From positions 1-59,737 of the forward strand of contig JACAEX010000011.1 of assembly GCA_013388635.1 (NCBI GenBank): 59,737 nucleotides of DNA. Direction: 5' to 3'. This stretch comes from Syntrophaceae bacterium. GTDB lineage: Bacteria; Desulfobacterota; BSN033; UBA1163. A program made the translations under genes and the position numbers. This document shows positions 16,829 to 26,561 of the stretch, one piece after another. The notes beneath the pieces are model-generated. The model was given only the letters and a program-made list of their open reading frames with translations. It had not been told where the DNA came from and made no database searches. Position 1 is the stretch's first letter. Each line of letters begins with the position of its first letter.

Positions 16829-19800
16829 TCAAACTTGGAGAGGAGAGTTGAACCCCAGTTCAGGGGGAGGGGTTTCCAGCATGTTCAGGAACTTCCTCAA
16901 AAGTTTGGGGTCAAACTGTTTCCCAGAATGGTTTAGGAGTTCGGCAACGGCCTGTCCGTGGGAGAATGGCGTTCGGTAAGGTCGACCGCTCGTCATCGAT
17001 TCGTAGGCATCGACGATAGCGAACAAACGACACTCGATGGGGATTTCCTCTCCTTTGATCCCGAGAGGATAACCCCGACCGTTCCACCACTCGTGGTGTT
17101 TGAGGATCAGCTCTGCAATGGGAATGAGGTCAGGGGTGGATAACGCAATCCGATAGCCGATCTCACAATGACGCTTTATCTCCGTCCACTCCTCAGAGGT
17201 GAGCGGACCCTGCTTGAAGAGGATGGAATCGGAGATCGCCACTTCGCCGATGTCATGGAATTTGGCCAGGAGGAATAGGTCAGAGGTGGTCGATTCTGAG
17301 AGGCCGAGGAGGTCCGCCATACTGGCTAATAGCTTCTCCAGGCGAATCGCATGCTTCTCAGTCATCAGGTTCCTTGCGCTCAGCGTATTGATCAGGGTCT
17401 TAAACATCGTGCTGCGGACGTCGTGGGTACGATAGAGCTTCTTCCGGTACATGTCATTATCAGCTTCTCTAAAAAGGTCCTTCAGGTTTTCCTGGGCTCC
17501 CTTTTTAACAGCGGATCCGATGGAGATGCTCAGGGGGAGCTCCCGGTGGTCCGCGTTGTATCTGGCTACAGCCTCGTGAATCCTTTCGCATGCTTTTTCA
17601 ATGTCGGCTTCAGTCGTGTTTGGAAGCACGACGCAAAACTCATCCCCTCCGATCCTGGCCACCAGATCTCCTTCGCGGAAGGATTGTCGGATCACCTTGG
17701 CAGCCGCTACAAGCAGGTGGTCCCCCTGTTCGTGTCCTAAGGTGTCGTTCACCAGTTTGAGCCCGTCCACATCACACGAGACGATCCCTACCGAGTCGTA
17801 GCGTGTTTTTTCTATCCGGCTCATCTCCTCCTCGAAATAGATACGGTTATAAAGCCCGGTCAGGGGATCATGGAGGCTCAGATATTTCATCCTTTCCTCT
17901 CCGAGCTTAAGGTCTGTGATATCCGCTGCAATTCCGACAATACGCTGCACCTTTCCTGAGCCATTATAAATTGGAAAGGAGCGGTCTTTTATCCAGCGGG
18001 TCGATCCATCGGGTCGCACGATCCGGTAGACCTCCTCCACCTGTCCCTTCCCGGTCAAAGACTCCCTCACGCGATTTCGATCCTCCGGGTGGATACTATC
18101 CCAGAAGGATTTTGGATCTTCGTAAAGGCTTTGACAGGTACGGCCCCAGATCTCTTCATAGGCAGGGCTGACATAAGATAGCTGGTGGGTATCCTGTTCG
18201 GCTATGTAGAAGACCTCGCGAATGTTCTCTGCCAGTTCCCGGAACCTCTCCTCGCTCTCCTTCAGTTTTTCCTCTGCACGCTTGCGCTCGGTAATGTCCT
18301 GAATGATCGAACGGATGCCAGTGATCTTTCCCTGCTCATCCAGGATGAGACGGTCCTGGATCAGGACCGGGAGGATACTTCCGTCCTTTCGGCGATAAAC
18401 GCGCTCGATGTTCTGGCCCGGCGCTCTTAACCCCTTCAACTTCTCCAGAACCTCTCTGCGAACTGTTTCCGAATCGACGCTGAACTCCCATATGTAATGC
18501 CCGAGCATCTCTTCTTGGGTATATCCGAGCATTTCGAGATCTGTCAGGTTTACGTTTGTGATCCGTCCCTCAATGTCAAATTCGTGATACCCAACAGGCG
18601 CATGGTCGAAGAGTTCTCTGAATCTCTCCTCGCTTTGGCGCAGAGCCTCTTCTGCACGCTTACGATCAGTGATATCTTCACAAGTCATGAAGTACTCACC
18701 GGTTTCTAATTTCACAGGGGTAAAATTGGCGATCTTTTCCGTTCCATCTTTACAAGTTACTGTAAAAATCTTGGATGTTTTTTCCCCTGGTCTGAATCTT
18801 CCTAAGTCATTAATCCAGGCGGAGATGACGCGATGTCTATAGGTGGGATCGGGGAACGCTTTCCTGAACCAGGTTCTTCCATCGGGAGCATCGGTTAAAT
18901 CATAGCCAAATATTTCTCTAAACTTAGGATTGATATATTTGAAAGTACCAGCTTTATCAATGACTACAATCCCAAAGGGGGCGCTGTCCGATAGAATTTG
19001 GAATCTCTGTTTCTCAGCACGGACGGCTTCCTCCGCGTTCTTACGTTCGGTGAAAAGTCGAGCATTCGCAATCGCCCCGGCAATCTGATTGCCGATACTC
19101 TCGACAAGGTTCTTATCTGCCTCTGTATAGACTCTGGACCTGAGCGAGAACATGTGGAGGGTTCCAACCACCTGATCCTTGGAGATCAGGGGAACAGCCA
19201 TAAAGGACCGCAGTCCAGCATCGAAAGCGGGCAAGAGACCCGGGAACCTGACTGCCAATTCAGCTCTGTCCTCTATATGGACGAGCTGGGTGGCTTGCGT
19301 CCGCACGACCTCTTCAGTCAGTGAGCCTGCCAGGGGGACGACGTCCCCAAGCCTGCGGCCTAGAACGTCAACCCCGAGAACATATTCATCGTAGAATACG
19401 TCTTTTTCATGATCGATGATGGTGACCACAATCCGATCGAAGGGGATCACCTTTCGCACTTCCTCGCAGAACTGCTCGTACACCTCGTTGATGTTTAACG
19501 TTGAGCTAATAATCCGGCCAATCTTTGCCACGAAGGCATGCTCCTGTGAGAGTCGGGTCACTGTCTCCTCTGCCCGTTTGCGTTCAGCAAAGAGCTGGGC
19601 ATTGGCAATCGCACCAGCGATCTGATTGCCCACTCTTTCGGCCAGCTTCAGATCCAAATCCGTATAAGCATTGGGCTTTGCCGATTGAATAATAAGAACG
19701 CCGATCACCTGATCTTTTGAAATCAGAGGAACCGATATCGTAGATCGAAGTCCCGCCTGAAAACTGGAAGAGAGCGCGGGAAACCGGTCTGCGATCCCCT

Positions 19801-21289
19801 GGAGGTTTTCTCCCTGGATGAGCAGACCTGTTCGAGTTCGAGCGGTCTCTCTCGAAAGGGTTCCGACTAAAGGGAACGTACTTCCCTTTTGACGGCCAGG
19901 CACATTCATTCCAGCGCTATAGGCAGCGGTGGCTATCTGTTCCTCAAGATTGATGGTGTTGATTGAGATCCTGTCGAAAGGAATGAGGTTGCGTACTTTT
20001 TCAACAAAACGGTCATAAACTTCTTCAATGTTCAGGGTTGAGCTGATGATTTGTCCAATCTCTGCCATGATCGTATTTTCTTGAGACAGCCTTTTCACGG
20101 CCTTCGCCGCCTCAATACGCTCGGTCACATCGTGGGCCATGGCCCGTACAATGGGCGAGGCAACGCCTTCTGTTCTGAGGGTGTTATTATATTCCCAAAC
20201 GCGTTTTTCGCCTGTGGCTGTCTGAAGCAGCATCAAGCCTTTGGCAAAACCTTGCTTCTGGACCGTCTCCAGGTACGTATCGAACTCATCCCTGAACTCG
20301 GGGGCCAGAAAGTCGCGGACACTCTTATTGAGGAGGTCTTTCTGCTCATAGCCCAGCAGACGGGCTCCCTCTTGGTTCACGGAGAGAATTTGGCCTTGGA
20401 GATCGTGGGTGCAGATCAGGTAGTGACTGGATTCCACCACGTCTCGATAGCGGTCTTCGCTCTGCCGGAGCGCCTCCTCTATCTGACGGCGCTCGCTGAT
20501 CTCCTTTTGAAGAGAATGAATCGCTTTTTGTAGGGCCGAGGTCCGCTCCTCAACTCGTTTTTCTAAGTCATGGTACGATCTTTGAAGTTTGTCCCGATTC
20601 TTCTCTCGCGAGTATTCGAAGAGGTAGGAAAAGATAAAGACCACCAGAAAGGAGGAGAGGAACCTCACTTTAAAATCGAAACTGTAATTGATGAAGGGGG
20701 GAGGAGGGTTTCTCATCAGGAAGAGGCCGATGACGGGTACGAGCATCAGAGCGCTTGCCACTGCCCCTCTTTTGGAGCCGAGGACAAAAGATGCGATCAG
20801 GGGAAAGGTGTAATACCAGATAAATGCACCGCTCCGGTTGACCCCACCGGTGACGAAGAGGTAGACGAAGAGCAGGCCTGTGAGCCAGATGCCCAGGTAG
20901 ATGTTGAACGTGTAATGCCTGTACCGTCGAGCATGAAAGAGGTTTGCAATGAGTATGGACGCCAGAGTCAGATCGATAATTCCGACGGAGGTATCCCTTT
21001 TGACCAGGGCGAGGAGGCCGAGGGAAATGAGAGCGGTTATTCCTATGATGGCGATAAGAAAGAGAACGATCAGTGGCTGGGTTTGACCGGAGCCCGGAGG
21101 AAGATCTAAGAATGTGCCTTGGATTCTGGTCAAGTATCGAAGAAAAAGCTGAAGATCCAGCCTCCGAGAAGACCGACTCTTGACCATAGGCCTGATCCCT
21201 CCCATGGGAGACTCAGACAGAGGGGAGGGCTTTGATACCACCTCCCTCTTCCATTGCGTATAATATCTATGGAACTCTTTTGAAACCAT
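16829..21289 (-). CDS. Large membrane c-di-GMP protein: GAF/PAS-GGDEF-HD-GYP
   Basis: A 1,486-residue sensor. Order seen: about six N-terminal membrane spans (residues 55-225), a coiled coil (RDKLQRSYHDLEKRVEERTSA), PAS (about 275-390), two similar GAF domains (about 400-560 and 580-740, sharing PFDRI and AVPLISKDQVxGxL), three more PAS domains (to about 1125), a GGDEF domain with intact RIGGDEF and an upstream RxxD inhibitory site (REGD), and an HD-GYP domain (KFHDIGE, HHEWWNGRGYP). Both c-di-GMP synthesis and breakdown appear possible. There is no histidine-kinase domain. The GAF domains look like an internal duplication. The gene stands alone. Confidence 0.93.
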   Translation of the reverse strand: MVSKEFHRYYTQWKREVVSKPSPLSESPMGGIRPMVKSRSSRRLDLQLFLRYLTRIQGTFLDLPPGSGQTQPLIVLFLIAIIGITALISLGLLALVKRDTSVGIIDLTLASILIANLFHARRYRHYTFNIYLGIWLTGLLFVYLFVTGGVNRSGAFIWYYTFPLIASFVLGSKRGAVASALMLVPVIGLFLMRNPPPPFINYSFDFKVRFLSSFLVVFIFSYLFEYSREKNRDKLQRSYHDLEKRVEERTSALQKAIHSLQKEISERRQIEEALRQSEDRYRDVVESSHYLICTHDLQGQILSVNQEGARLLGYEQKDLLNKSVRDFLAPEFRDEFDTYLETVQKQGFAKGLMLLQTATGEKRVWEYNNTLRTEGVASPIVRAMAHDVTERIEAAKAVKRLSQENTIMAEIGQIISSTLNIEEVYDRFVEKVRNLIPFDRISINTINLEEQIATAAYSAGMNVPGRQKGSTFPLVGTLSRETARTRTGLLIQGENLQGIADRFPALSSSFQAGLRSTISVPLISKDQVIGVLIIQSAKPNAYTDLDLKLAERVGNQIAGAIANAQLFAERKRAEETVTRLSQEHAFVAKIGRIISSTLNINEVYEQFCEEVRKVIPFDRIVVTIIDHEKDVFYDEYVLGVDVLGRRLGDVVPLAGSLTEEVVRTQATQLVHIEDRAELAVRFPGLLPAFDAGLRSFMAVPLISKDQVVGTLHMFSLRSRVYTEADKNLVESIGNQIAGAIANARLFTERKNAEEAVRAEKQRFQILSDSAPFGIVVIDKAGTFKYINPKFREIFGYDLTDAPDGRTWFRKAFPDPTYRHRVISAWINDLGRFRPGEKTSKIFTVTCKDGTEKIANFTPVKLETGEYFMTCEDITDRKRAEEALRQSEERFRELFDHAPVGYHEFDIEGRITNVNLTDLEMLGYTQEEMLGHYIWEFSVDSETVRREVLEKLKGLRAPGQNIERVYRRKDGSILPVLIQDRLILDEQGKITGIRSIIQDITERKRAEEKLKESEERFRELAENIREVFYIAEQDTHQLSYVSPAYEEIWGRTCQSLYEDPKSFWDSIHPEDRNRVRESLTGKGQVEEVYRIVRPDGSTRWIKDRSFPIYNGSGKVQRIVGIAADITDLKLGEERMKYLSLHDPLTGLYNRIYFEEEMSRIEKTRYDSVGIVSCDVDGLKLVNDTLGHEQGDHLLVAAAKVIRQSFREGDLVARIGGDEFCVVLPNTTEADIEKACERIHEAVARYNADHRELPLSISIGSAVKKGAQENLKDLFREADNDMYRKKLYRTHDVRSTMFKTLINTLSARNLMTEKHAIRLEKLLASMADLLGLSESTTSDLFLLAKFHDIGEVAISDSILFKQGPLTSEEWTEIKRHCEIGYRIALSTPDLIPIAELILKHHEWWNGRGYPLGIKGEEIPIECRLFAIVDAYESMTSGRPYRTPFSHGQAVAELLNHSGKQFDPKLLRKFLNMLETPPPELGFNSPLQV

Positions 21290-21810
21290 TAAGCAACTTT
21301 TTTGCCAATTCTAAGATTTACTCCTTGTAAACAAATAACATACTGAAATTATTATGTAATCGCCCTTTTTGCCAAATCTCCTTGATGGAGGTTAGTCCTG
21401 TAAATTTTTAACTGGCTTTCTGACTAAAGGAGGCAGGAGAATATGAACCTGATTCAAGGACAGTCCAATTTAGAGAGGGGAAAGAATTGAGATGGGTGAA
21501 CTTCTCAGACAGCTCAAGATTCATGTGAGAAAACGGCATATTGACCACAAAGAGGCCGAACCGGCATGTAGAAAAAGTCTGGCCCTTGAGAGAGGAGACA
21601 GGACATTTTGTCATATTAAGATGGGATTTTTGAGTGCTTAACGTTAAGGATTTGATAAAAAAATGGGTCTTTCGAGAGGTGAAAATGATTGTCCACAGGT
21701 GACAATTAACGGCAACTCGGGTATTTAGAACTGTACACGTTCCCAGGGCAGCCTGAGGCTACGCCCCTTGACCATATTTTCAGATGGATTTCCATCCCAG
21801 AAAGAGAATT
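21290..21810. other. Gene-free stretch
   Basis: A 521-bp gap between the c-di-GMP gene and the aminotransferase. It is A/T-rich near 21290-21420 and otherwise mixed. A 68-codon minus-strand frame at 21408-21614 has no recognisable product, no ribosome site and a Ser/Phe-rich composition; it may be a relic. No repeat or RNA gene was recognised. Confidence 0.5.
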
Positions 21811-23004
21811 CTATCTGGGACGCATCCCATACTTTTCGCCCACCTCTTTGAAGCCGGGGAGCGCTCCTTCGATGACCTTCTTTTCAACGCAGTAAGCAAT
21901 CCTGAAGTAACCCGGTTTACCGAAACCCCTGCCCGGGACGGTCAGGATACGTTTCGATTGGAGCTCTTTTACAAAGGCCAGGTCATCCTCAATCGGGGCC
22001 TTTGGAAAGAGGTAGAAGGCACCTTGAGGTTTGACAACCTGGTAGCCGAAGGCTGTCAGAGAGTCGTAGAAGAGGTTGCGTTTCTCCTCATAATCCTTGA
22101 TATTGACCGAATTCCTCTGGAGGGGTGCAACCAGCCTCTGCATCAGTGCCGGGGCATTGACAAAGCCAAGGATCCGGTTGGCAAAAACGAGGGCTGAAAT
22201 CAGCTCATCAGTTCCTTCGCAGAGCGGACTGACTGCGACATAACCGATTCTCTCTCCGGGAAGGGAGAGGTCTTTGGAATGGGAAGTCACCCGGAGTGTA
22301 TGGGGATAGTGGTGAAAAATGATCGGAGGCTCAACGTGATCATAGACGATTCGCCTGTAGGCCTCATCCGTAATGAGGTAAAGGGTCTTTTTCAGCTCAC
22401 GGTTTTTCATCTTCAGGATCTCGCCCAACCTTTTAAGGGACGAATCATCGTAGATCACCCCGGTTGGATTGTTGGGAAAGTTGATCAAAACGGCCTTGGT
22501 CTTCTCTCCAGTTGCCCTTTCGATCTCGGTCAGGTCTAAAGAGAAGTCTTCCCGGGTCGGTACGAGCCGGATACGGCCGCCATTGTTCTCGATGTAAAAT
22601 TTGAACTCCATAAAATAGGGTGATGGGACGATCACCTCATCCCCTTCGTCTAAGATAGCCTTTAAGATTACATTGAGTCCGCCCGCTGCTCCGACTGTCA
22701 TGACCACATGCTTCTCCTCAAAGGGAAGCCCGGACTCCTCTGCGAGATACTGGGCGATGGCTCTCCTTGTTTCGCTGTACCCGCTGTTCGGCATATAGCG
22801 GTGCATCCCGGCGATGGGGTTATCGGCAAGGTCTTTAAGAGCCTTCTTCAAGGAGGCAGGAGGTTCCAGGTTCGGGTTGCCAAGGGAGAAGTCGAAGACA
22901 TTCTCCTCGCCATGAATCTTCTTTAATTCCTCCCCTTCCTCAAACATCCTTCTCACCCACGAGGCGCCGTTCAAGGACTCCTTCACCCTCTTTGAAATAG
23001 CCAT
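21811..23004 (-). CDS. Class I/II PLP aminotransferase
   Basis: A 397-residue fold-type I aminotransferase of the aspartate aminotransferase superfamily. Seen: SLGNPNLEPP near the N-terminus, the cofactor region VGAAGGLNVILKA, FPNNPTGVIYDD, the Tyr in TDEAYRRIVYD, the PLP lysine in SHSKDLSLPGERIGY and the carboxylate-binding Arg in GYFRIAYC. Substrate cannot be assigned; aspartate, alanine or aromatic acids are all possible. AAAGGAG precedes the ATG. The gene is preceded by a long leader with two terminators (23069-23275), so its expression is probably controlled by transcription attenuation. Confidence 0.9.
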   Translation of the reverse strand: MAISKRVKESLNGASWVRRMFEEGEELKKIHGEENVFDFSLGNPNLEPPASLKKALKDLADNPIAGMHRYMPNSGYSETRRAIAQYLAEESGLPFEEKHVVMTVGAAGGLNVILKAILDEGDEVIVPSPYFMEFKFYIENNGGRIRLVPTREDFSLDLTEIERATGEKTKAVLINFPNNPTGVIYDDSSLKRLGEILKMKNRELKKTLYLITDEAYRRIVYDHVEPPIIFHHYPHTLRVTSHSKDLSLPGERIGYVAVSPLCEGTDELISALVFANRILGFVNAPALMQRLVAPLQRNSVNIKDYEEKRNLFYDSLTAFGYQVVKPQGAFYLFPKAPIEDDLAFVKELQSKRILTVPGRGFGKPGYFRIAYCVEKKVIEGALPGFKEVGEKYGMRPR

Positions 23005-23068
23005 TTTCTTCTAATCTCCTTTCTCACTCTTCTTAGTTTTCGATTTTGGTCGGATTGGGCAGATTGCC

Positions 23069-23100
23069 AAAAAAAAGGCCATAGGGTTGCCCCTATGGCC
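23069..23100 (-). terminator. Intrinsic terminator 2 in the aminotransferase leader
   Basis: On the minus strand a 10-bp stem (GGCCATAGGG with CCCTATGGCC, 23077-23100, four-base loop) is followed by eight T (23076-23069). It lies 65 bp before the aminotransferase start, pointing into the gene. Confidence 0.85.
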
Positions 23101-23108
23101 CTTAGAAT

Positions 23109-23144
23109 AAAAAAGCCATGGGGCTGATCAGGTCACCCATGGCT
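23109..23144 (-). terminator. Intrinsic terminator 1 in the aminotransferase leader
   Basis: On the minus strand AGCCATGGG (23144-23136) pairs with CCCATGGCT (23122-23114) around a 13-base loop, followed by a T-rich run (23114-23109). Its first arm overlaps the competing pseudoknot helix by three bases. Confidence 0.75.
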
Positions 23145-23246
23145 CCTCATCCCATATAGGGATCGGCTCTAAGGGTGACCCCTGCCGAAATAAAAATAAA
23201 AGAAATAAAAGCTAAAAAATCTTCCCATGGCCTTACCTTGCGTATA

Positions 23247-23275
23247 TATAAAACACATCCGACCGGAGTTGTCAA
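23247..23275 (-). promoter_or_regulatory. Sigma-70-type promoter for the aminotransferase leader
   Basis: On the minus strand TTGACA (23275-23270) and TTTATA (23252-23247) are separated by 17 bp; transcription should start near 23240. Confidence 0.75.
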
Positions 23276-23302
23276 GAAAAAATTAGAGCAATTCACGGAG
23301 GG

Positions 23303-23331
23303 TTGACATTCCGAAAAAATCCCTTTAGTAT
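23303..23331 (+). promoter_or_regulatory. Sigma-70-type promoter for fusA-birA-coaX
   Basis: A perfect TTGACA (23303-23308) and TAGTAT (23326-23331) are separated by 17 bp, 94 bp before the EF-G start. It is divergent from the leader promoter 28 bp away. Confidence 0.75.
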
Positions 23332-23425
23332 GGCCAAGATACAGATTTTTGGGTTAAAGTTTGTGTTGAAGGTTTAGTGGTCGCCCAGAAGACTTAGGAA
23401 TCGGGCAGAAGATTAAGAGCGAGCG

Positions 23426-25465
23426 ATGGCTGGCGAGAAGAGACTGATCCGGACCCGGAACATTGGGTTCATGGCACATATCGATGCCGGGAAGACGACC
23501 GTCACCGAGAGGGTCCTCTTCTACACAAAGAAGATCCACCGCATGGGCGAGGTCGACGAGGGCACGACGGTGATGGACTGGATGCAGCAGGAGCAGGAGA
23601 GAGGGATCACCATCACCTCAGCCGTGACGACGGTGGAGTGGAAGGGAAACACCATTCATATCATCGACACGCCAGGCCATGTGGACTTCACCATCGAAGT
23701 GGAACGGTCGCTCCGTGTCCTGGATGGAGCCATCGCCATCTTCAGCGCTGTGGAGGGAGTGGAGCCCCAATCGGAGACGGTGTGGCATCAGGCAGACAAG
23801 TATGGGGTTCCGAAGCTTGCCTTTGTCAACAAGATGGATCGGATCGGAGCAAATTTTTTCGACACGGTGAAGATGATGGTCGAACGGCTTGGAGCCAATC
23901 CTGTGATCACCCAGATTCCCATGGGAGCAGAGGATCGATTTATCGGTGTGATCGACCTCATGCGTTTAAAGGGAGTGGTTTGGGATGAACATAGCCTCGG
24001 CGTGGATCTCAAGGAGATTTCCATCCCCGATGAATTTATGGAGGAGGCGGTCCGCTATCGCTCGAAGCTGGTGGAGTCGATTGCGGAGATGGATGACGAT
24101 TTGACGGAGAAGTATCTGAACGGAGAAGGGATCTCCGAATCTGAATTGAAGGCAGCCCTAAGAAAGGGTACGATCTCGATGAAGGCCGTACCGGTCTTGT
24201 GCGGCGCCGCACTGAGAAACCAGGGGATTCAGCCCCTGATCGATGCGATTGTGGACTACCTTCCTTCCCCTCTGGACATCCCTCCGGTGGAAGGCACACA
24301 CCCGAAGACAGGGGAGAGGGTGAGACGGAAGGCTGACGATGCGGAGCCTTTTACCGCCCTGGCCTTCAAGGTGATGATGGATCAGGGAAGGAGGTTGGTC
24401 TACCTCCGGATATATTCAGGGATCCTCAGGGTTGGAGAGGAGGTTCTGAACCCCCGGTTGAACAGAGGCGAGAAGATATCGAGGATCTTTCAGATGCATG
24501 CGAACCAGCGGACAAGGATGGAGGAAGCAAAGGCAGGGGAGATCGTGGCCGTCATGGGACTGAAGGAGACGACCACAGGCGACACCCTCTGCGATCCTCT
24601 TCATCCGATCCTCCTCGAACCGATCGACTTTTATAAACCGGTGATGTCCGTGGCGGTTGAGCCCAGGACCAACCGGGATCAGGAGAGGCTGGTCGAATCG
24701 CTCCAGAAGCTGAGCGATGAGGACCCGACCTTTCAGGTCAAATTCGACGAGGATACCGGTCAGACGATCATCTCCGGAATGGGAGAGCTTCATCTGGATG
24801 TGCTGGTGAACCGCCTGCTCCTGGAGTACCATCTCGAAGTCAATGTGGGCCGTCCCCAGGTCGTCTATCGAGAGACAGTGGAAAAGGAGGCAGAGGCCTC
24901 AGCCAAGTTCATGAAAGAGATGGAGGACGTGAAACACATGGCAGAGGTTTTCCTTCGGGTTTCACCCAATGGCAGGGGAAAGGGGATCGAGTTTCATTCG
25001 GAGCTGCCGGTGGGAGCCCTCAACCAGGAAGGCGTCCTCTCTGTCGAAGAGGGGATCAGGGAATCGTGCGCGGTGGGAGTGGTCCTGGGTTACCCCCTGA
25101 CCGATCTTCGTGTCGCGCTATTAAAGGCGGTCGTGGATCCCAATCAGCCCTCTCTCTTGGGCCTGAAGATCGCTGCATCGAATGCACTAAGGGAGGCCTG
25201 TAGAAAGGCACAGCCCGTTCTGCTGGAACCGATGATGGAGGTGAATATCATCGTTCCCGAGGAGTTCATGGGCGAGGTGGTCGGCGATCTGAAGGCGAGG
25301 AAGAGCTCGGTGGAGGCGATCACCCCGAAGGGGAAGGTCACGATCATCAAAGCCCTCTCGCCCCTGACCCGGATGTTTGGCTACTCGACCGACCTGAGAT
25401 CGCTGACCCAGGGCCGGGGGACCTTCTCCATGCAATTCTCCCATTATGACAAGGTGATCGGTTAA
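23426..25465 (+). CDS. fusA: Elongation factor G
   Basis: A 679-residue translational GTPase that moves tRNA and mRNA after peptide transfer. G1 is [10 protein letters not shown]2/switch [10 protein letters not shown]3 DTPGHVDF and G4 NKMD; domains II to V follow in the usual order ([31 protein letters not shown]). Domain IV is shorter and more diverged than in housekeeping EF-G ([29 protein letters not shown]). It is outside a str operon, followed by birA after 16 bp. It may be a second EF-G of the type used for recycling or stress; a housekeeping copy would lie elsewhere. Confidence 0.93.
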   Translation: MAGEKRLIRTRNIGFMAHIDAGKTTVTERVLFYTKKIHRMGEVDEGTTVMDWMQQEQERGITITSAVTTVEWKGNTIHIIDTPGHVDFTIEVERSLRVLDGAIAIFSAVEGVEPQSETVWHQADKYGVPKLAFVNKMDRIGANFFDTVKMMVERLGANPVITQIPMGAEDRFIGVIDLMRLKGVVWDEHSLGVDLKEISIPDEFMEEAVRYRSKLVESIAEMDDDLTEKYLNGEGISESELKAALRKGTISMKAVPVLCGAALRNQGIQPLIDAIVDYLPSPLDIPPVEGTHPKTGERVRRKADDAEPFTALAFKVMMDQGRRLVYLRIYSGILRVGEEVLNPRLNRGEKISRIFQMHANQRTRMEEAKAGEIVAVMGLKETTTGDTLCDPLHPILLEPIDFYKPVMSVAVEPRTNRDQERLVESLQKLSDEDPTFQVKFDEDTGQTIISGMGELHLDVLVNRLLLEYHLEVNVGRPQVVYRETVEKEAEASAKFMKEMEDVKHMAEVFLRVSPNGRGKGIEFHSELPVGALNQEGVLSVEEGIRESCAVGVVLGYPLTDLRVALLKAVVDPNQPSLLGLKIAASNALREACRKAQPVLLEPMMEVNIIVPEEFMGEVVGDLKARKSSVEAITPKGKVTIIKALSPLTRMFGYSTDLRSLTQGRGTFSMQFSHYDKVIG

Positions 25466-25481
25466 TCGTGATTCGTGAATT

Positions 25482-26495
25482 GTGACTCGTGATCCGAAAC
25501 CTCCCATAGATGAAGCCATTCTTCAGCTCTTGAGGGAGCGGCCTTCGGCCTTTCTTTCGGGAGAGGAGATCAGCCGTCGGTTGAAGGTGACCCGAACTGC
25601 GGTCTGGAAGAGGGTGAGAGGTCTGAGGGACCTGGGGTATGAGATTGAGGGGCTGAGACGGTCAGGATATCGGCTGGTTCGAGCACCGGATCTGCTCACC
25701 CCCGCGGAAGTGAAACCTCTTCTCAGGACGAGATGGCTGGGCAGGAAAATCCATTATTTTCATACCGTCGATTCAACAAATTCAAAGGCCTATGAATTAG
25801 GCCTCCAGGGAGCTGAGGAAGGGGAGGTGGTCCTTGCTGAATCACAGACCGGAGGCAGAGGAAGGCTGGGACGGCAGTGGTTCTCTCCGCCGCTCGTAAA
25901 CCTCTATCTCTCCATCATCCTCCGGCCCATGATTCCGCCCCAGAAGGCCTCCCTTCTCACTCTGATGGCAGCCGTAGCCACGGGGGAGGCGATCCAGAAG
26001 TATTCGGGTCTTCATCCCCTGATCAAGTGGCCTAACGATATTCTCCTGAGGGGTCGAAAGGTAGCAGGACTGCTCAACGAGATCCGTTCGGAGATGGACC
26101 GCATCCATTTCGTGGTTTTGGGTATTGGCGTAAACCTCAACATGGAGAGAAGGAGGTTCTCCAGGGAGATCCGGGGCGTTGCCACCTCTTTGAAAGAGGA
26201 GATGGGAGAGGCTGTTTCAAGGAAGGCCTTTCTCCGGTGCCTGTTGGAGGAGGTGGAGCGCTGGTATGAAACCTTCTTGAGAGAAGGAGGAGACGCCATT
26301 CTGGAGGTGTGGAGAGAGAAGGCGGGGATTCAGGGCCGAAGGGTCAACATCACCTCATTTGGAGAACGCCTGATCGGCGTGGCAGTCGACGTCGATTCAG
26401 ATGGGGCCTTGATCTTAGAGACGGAGGATGGGAAACGGAAGAGAATTTTGGCAGGAGATGTGGAATATCCTCGAAAGGAGAACGTGGATAGTTGA
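25482..26495 (+). CDS. birA: Biotin--[acetyl-CoA-carboxylase] ligase and biotin repressor
   Basis: A 337-residue bifunctional BirA. An N-terminal winged helix (about residues 10-65: SGEEISRRLKVTRTAVWKRVRGLRDLGYEI) suggests DNA binding and repression of biotin genes. The ligase domain has GRGRLGRQWFSPP, IKWPNDILL and KVAGLLNEI, which bind biotinyl-AMP, and a C-terminal SH3-like domain. The start is GTG at 25482, 16 bp after fusA. No biotin synthesis genes are in the window. Confidence 0.95.
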   Translation: MTRDPKPPIDEAILQLLRERPSAFLSGEEISRRLKVTRTAVWKRVRGLRDLGYEIEGLRRSGYRLVRAPDLLTPAEVKPLLRTRWLGRKIHYFHTVDSTNSKAYELGLQGAEEGEVVLAESQTGGRGRLGRQWFSPPLVNLYLSIILRPMIPPQKASLLTLMAAVATGEAIQKYSGLHPLIKWPNDILLRGRKVAGLLNEIRSEMDRIHFVVLGIGVNLNMERRRFSREIRGVATSLKEEMGEAVSRKAFLRCLLEEVERWYETFLREGGDAILEVWREKAGIQGRRVNITSFGERLIGVAVDVDSDGALILETEDGKRKRILAGDVEYPRKENVDS

Positions 26496-26561
26496 GAATG
26501 GAGGCAGAGAGTGGAACGACCTGCCACTCTCAACGCTCTCCATTCCGAAACAGGAGGTCTT

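Larger units (their letters stand above)
23069..23242 (-). ncRNA. Structured leader RNA (candidate riboswitch/attenuator) of the aminotransferase
   Basis: Transcription from the promoter at 23247-23275 would give a leader that can fold as follows on the minus strand: CGGC (23187-23184) with GCCG (23167-23164), and the loop GGTCACCC (23180-23173) with GGGTGACC (23138-23131), an H-type pseudoknot, enclosing a small hairpin ATCCC/GGGAT (23163-23149). The 8-bp GGTCACCC:GGGTGACC helix shares bases with the 5' arm of terminator 1, so the two are mutually exclusive. Two terminators follow in a row with no other visible promoter before the aminotransferase. It does not match T-box, SAM-I, TPP or other classes I know. 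It could alternatively be a free small RNA of about 130-170 nt. Confidence 0.55.

Noticed and set aside
21408-21614. 68-codon minus-strand frame in the 521-bp gap
   Set aside because: No ribosome site or recognisable product; kept only as a possible relic.
23069-23242. T-box, hammerhead ribozyme or 6S RNA in the aminotransferase leader
   Set aside because: No T-box consensus, the hammerhead core CUGAUGA...GAAA is absent, and the fold is not one long bulged hairpin as in 6S RNA.
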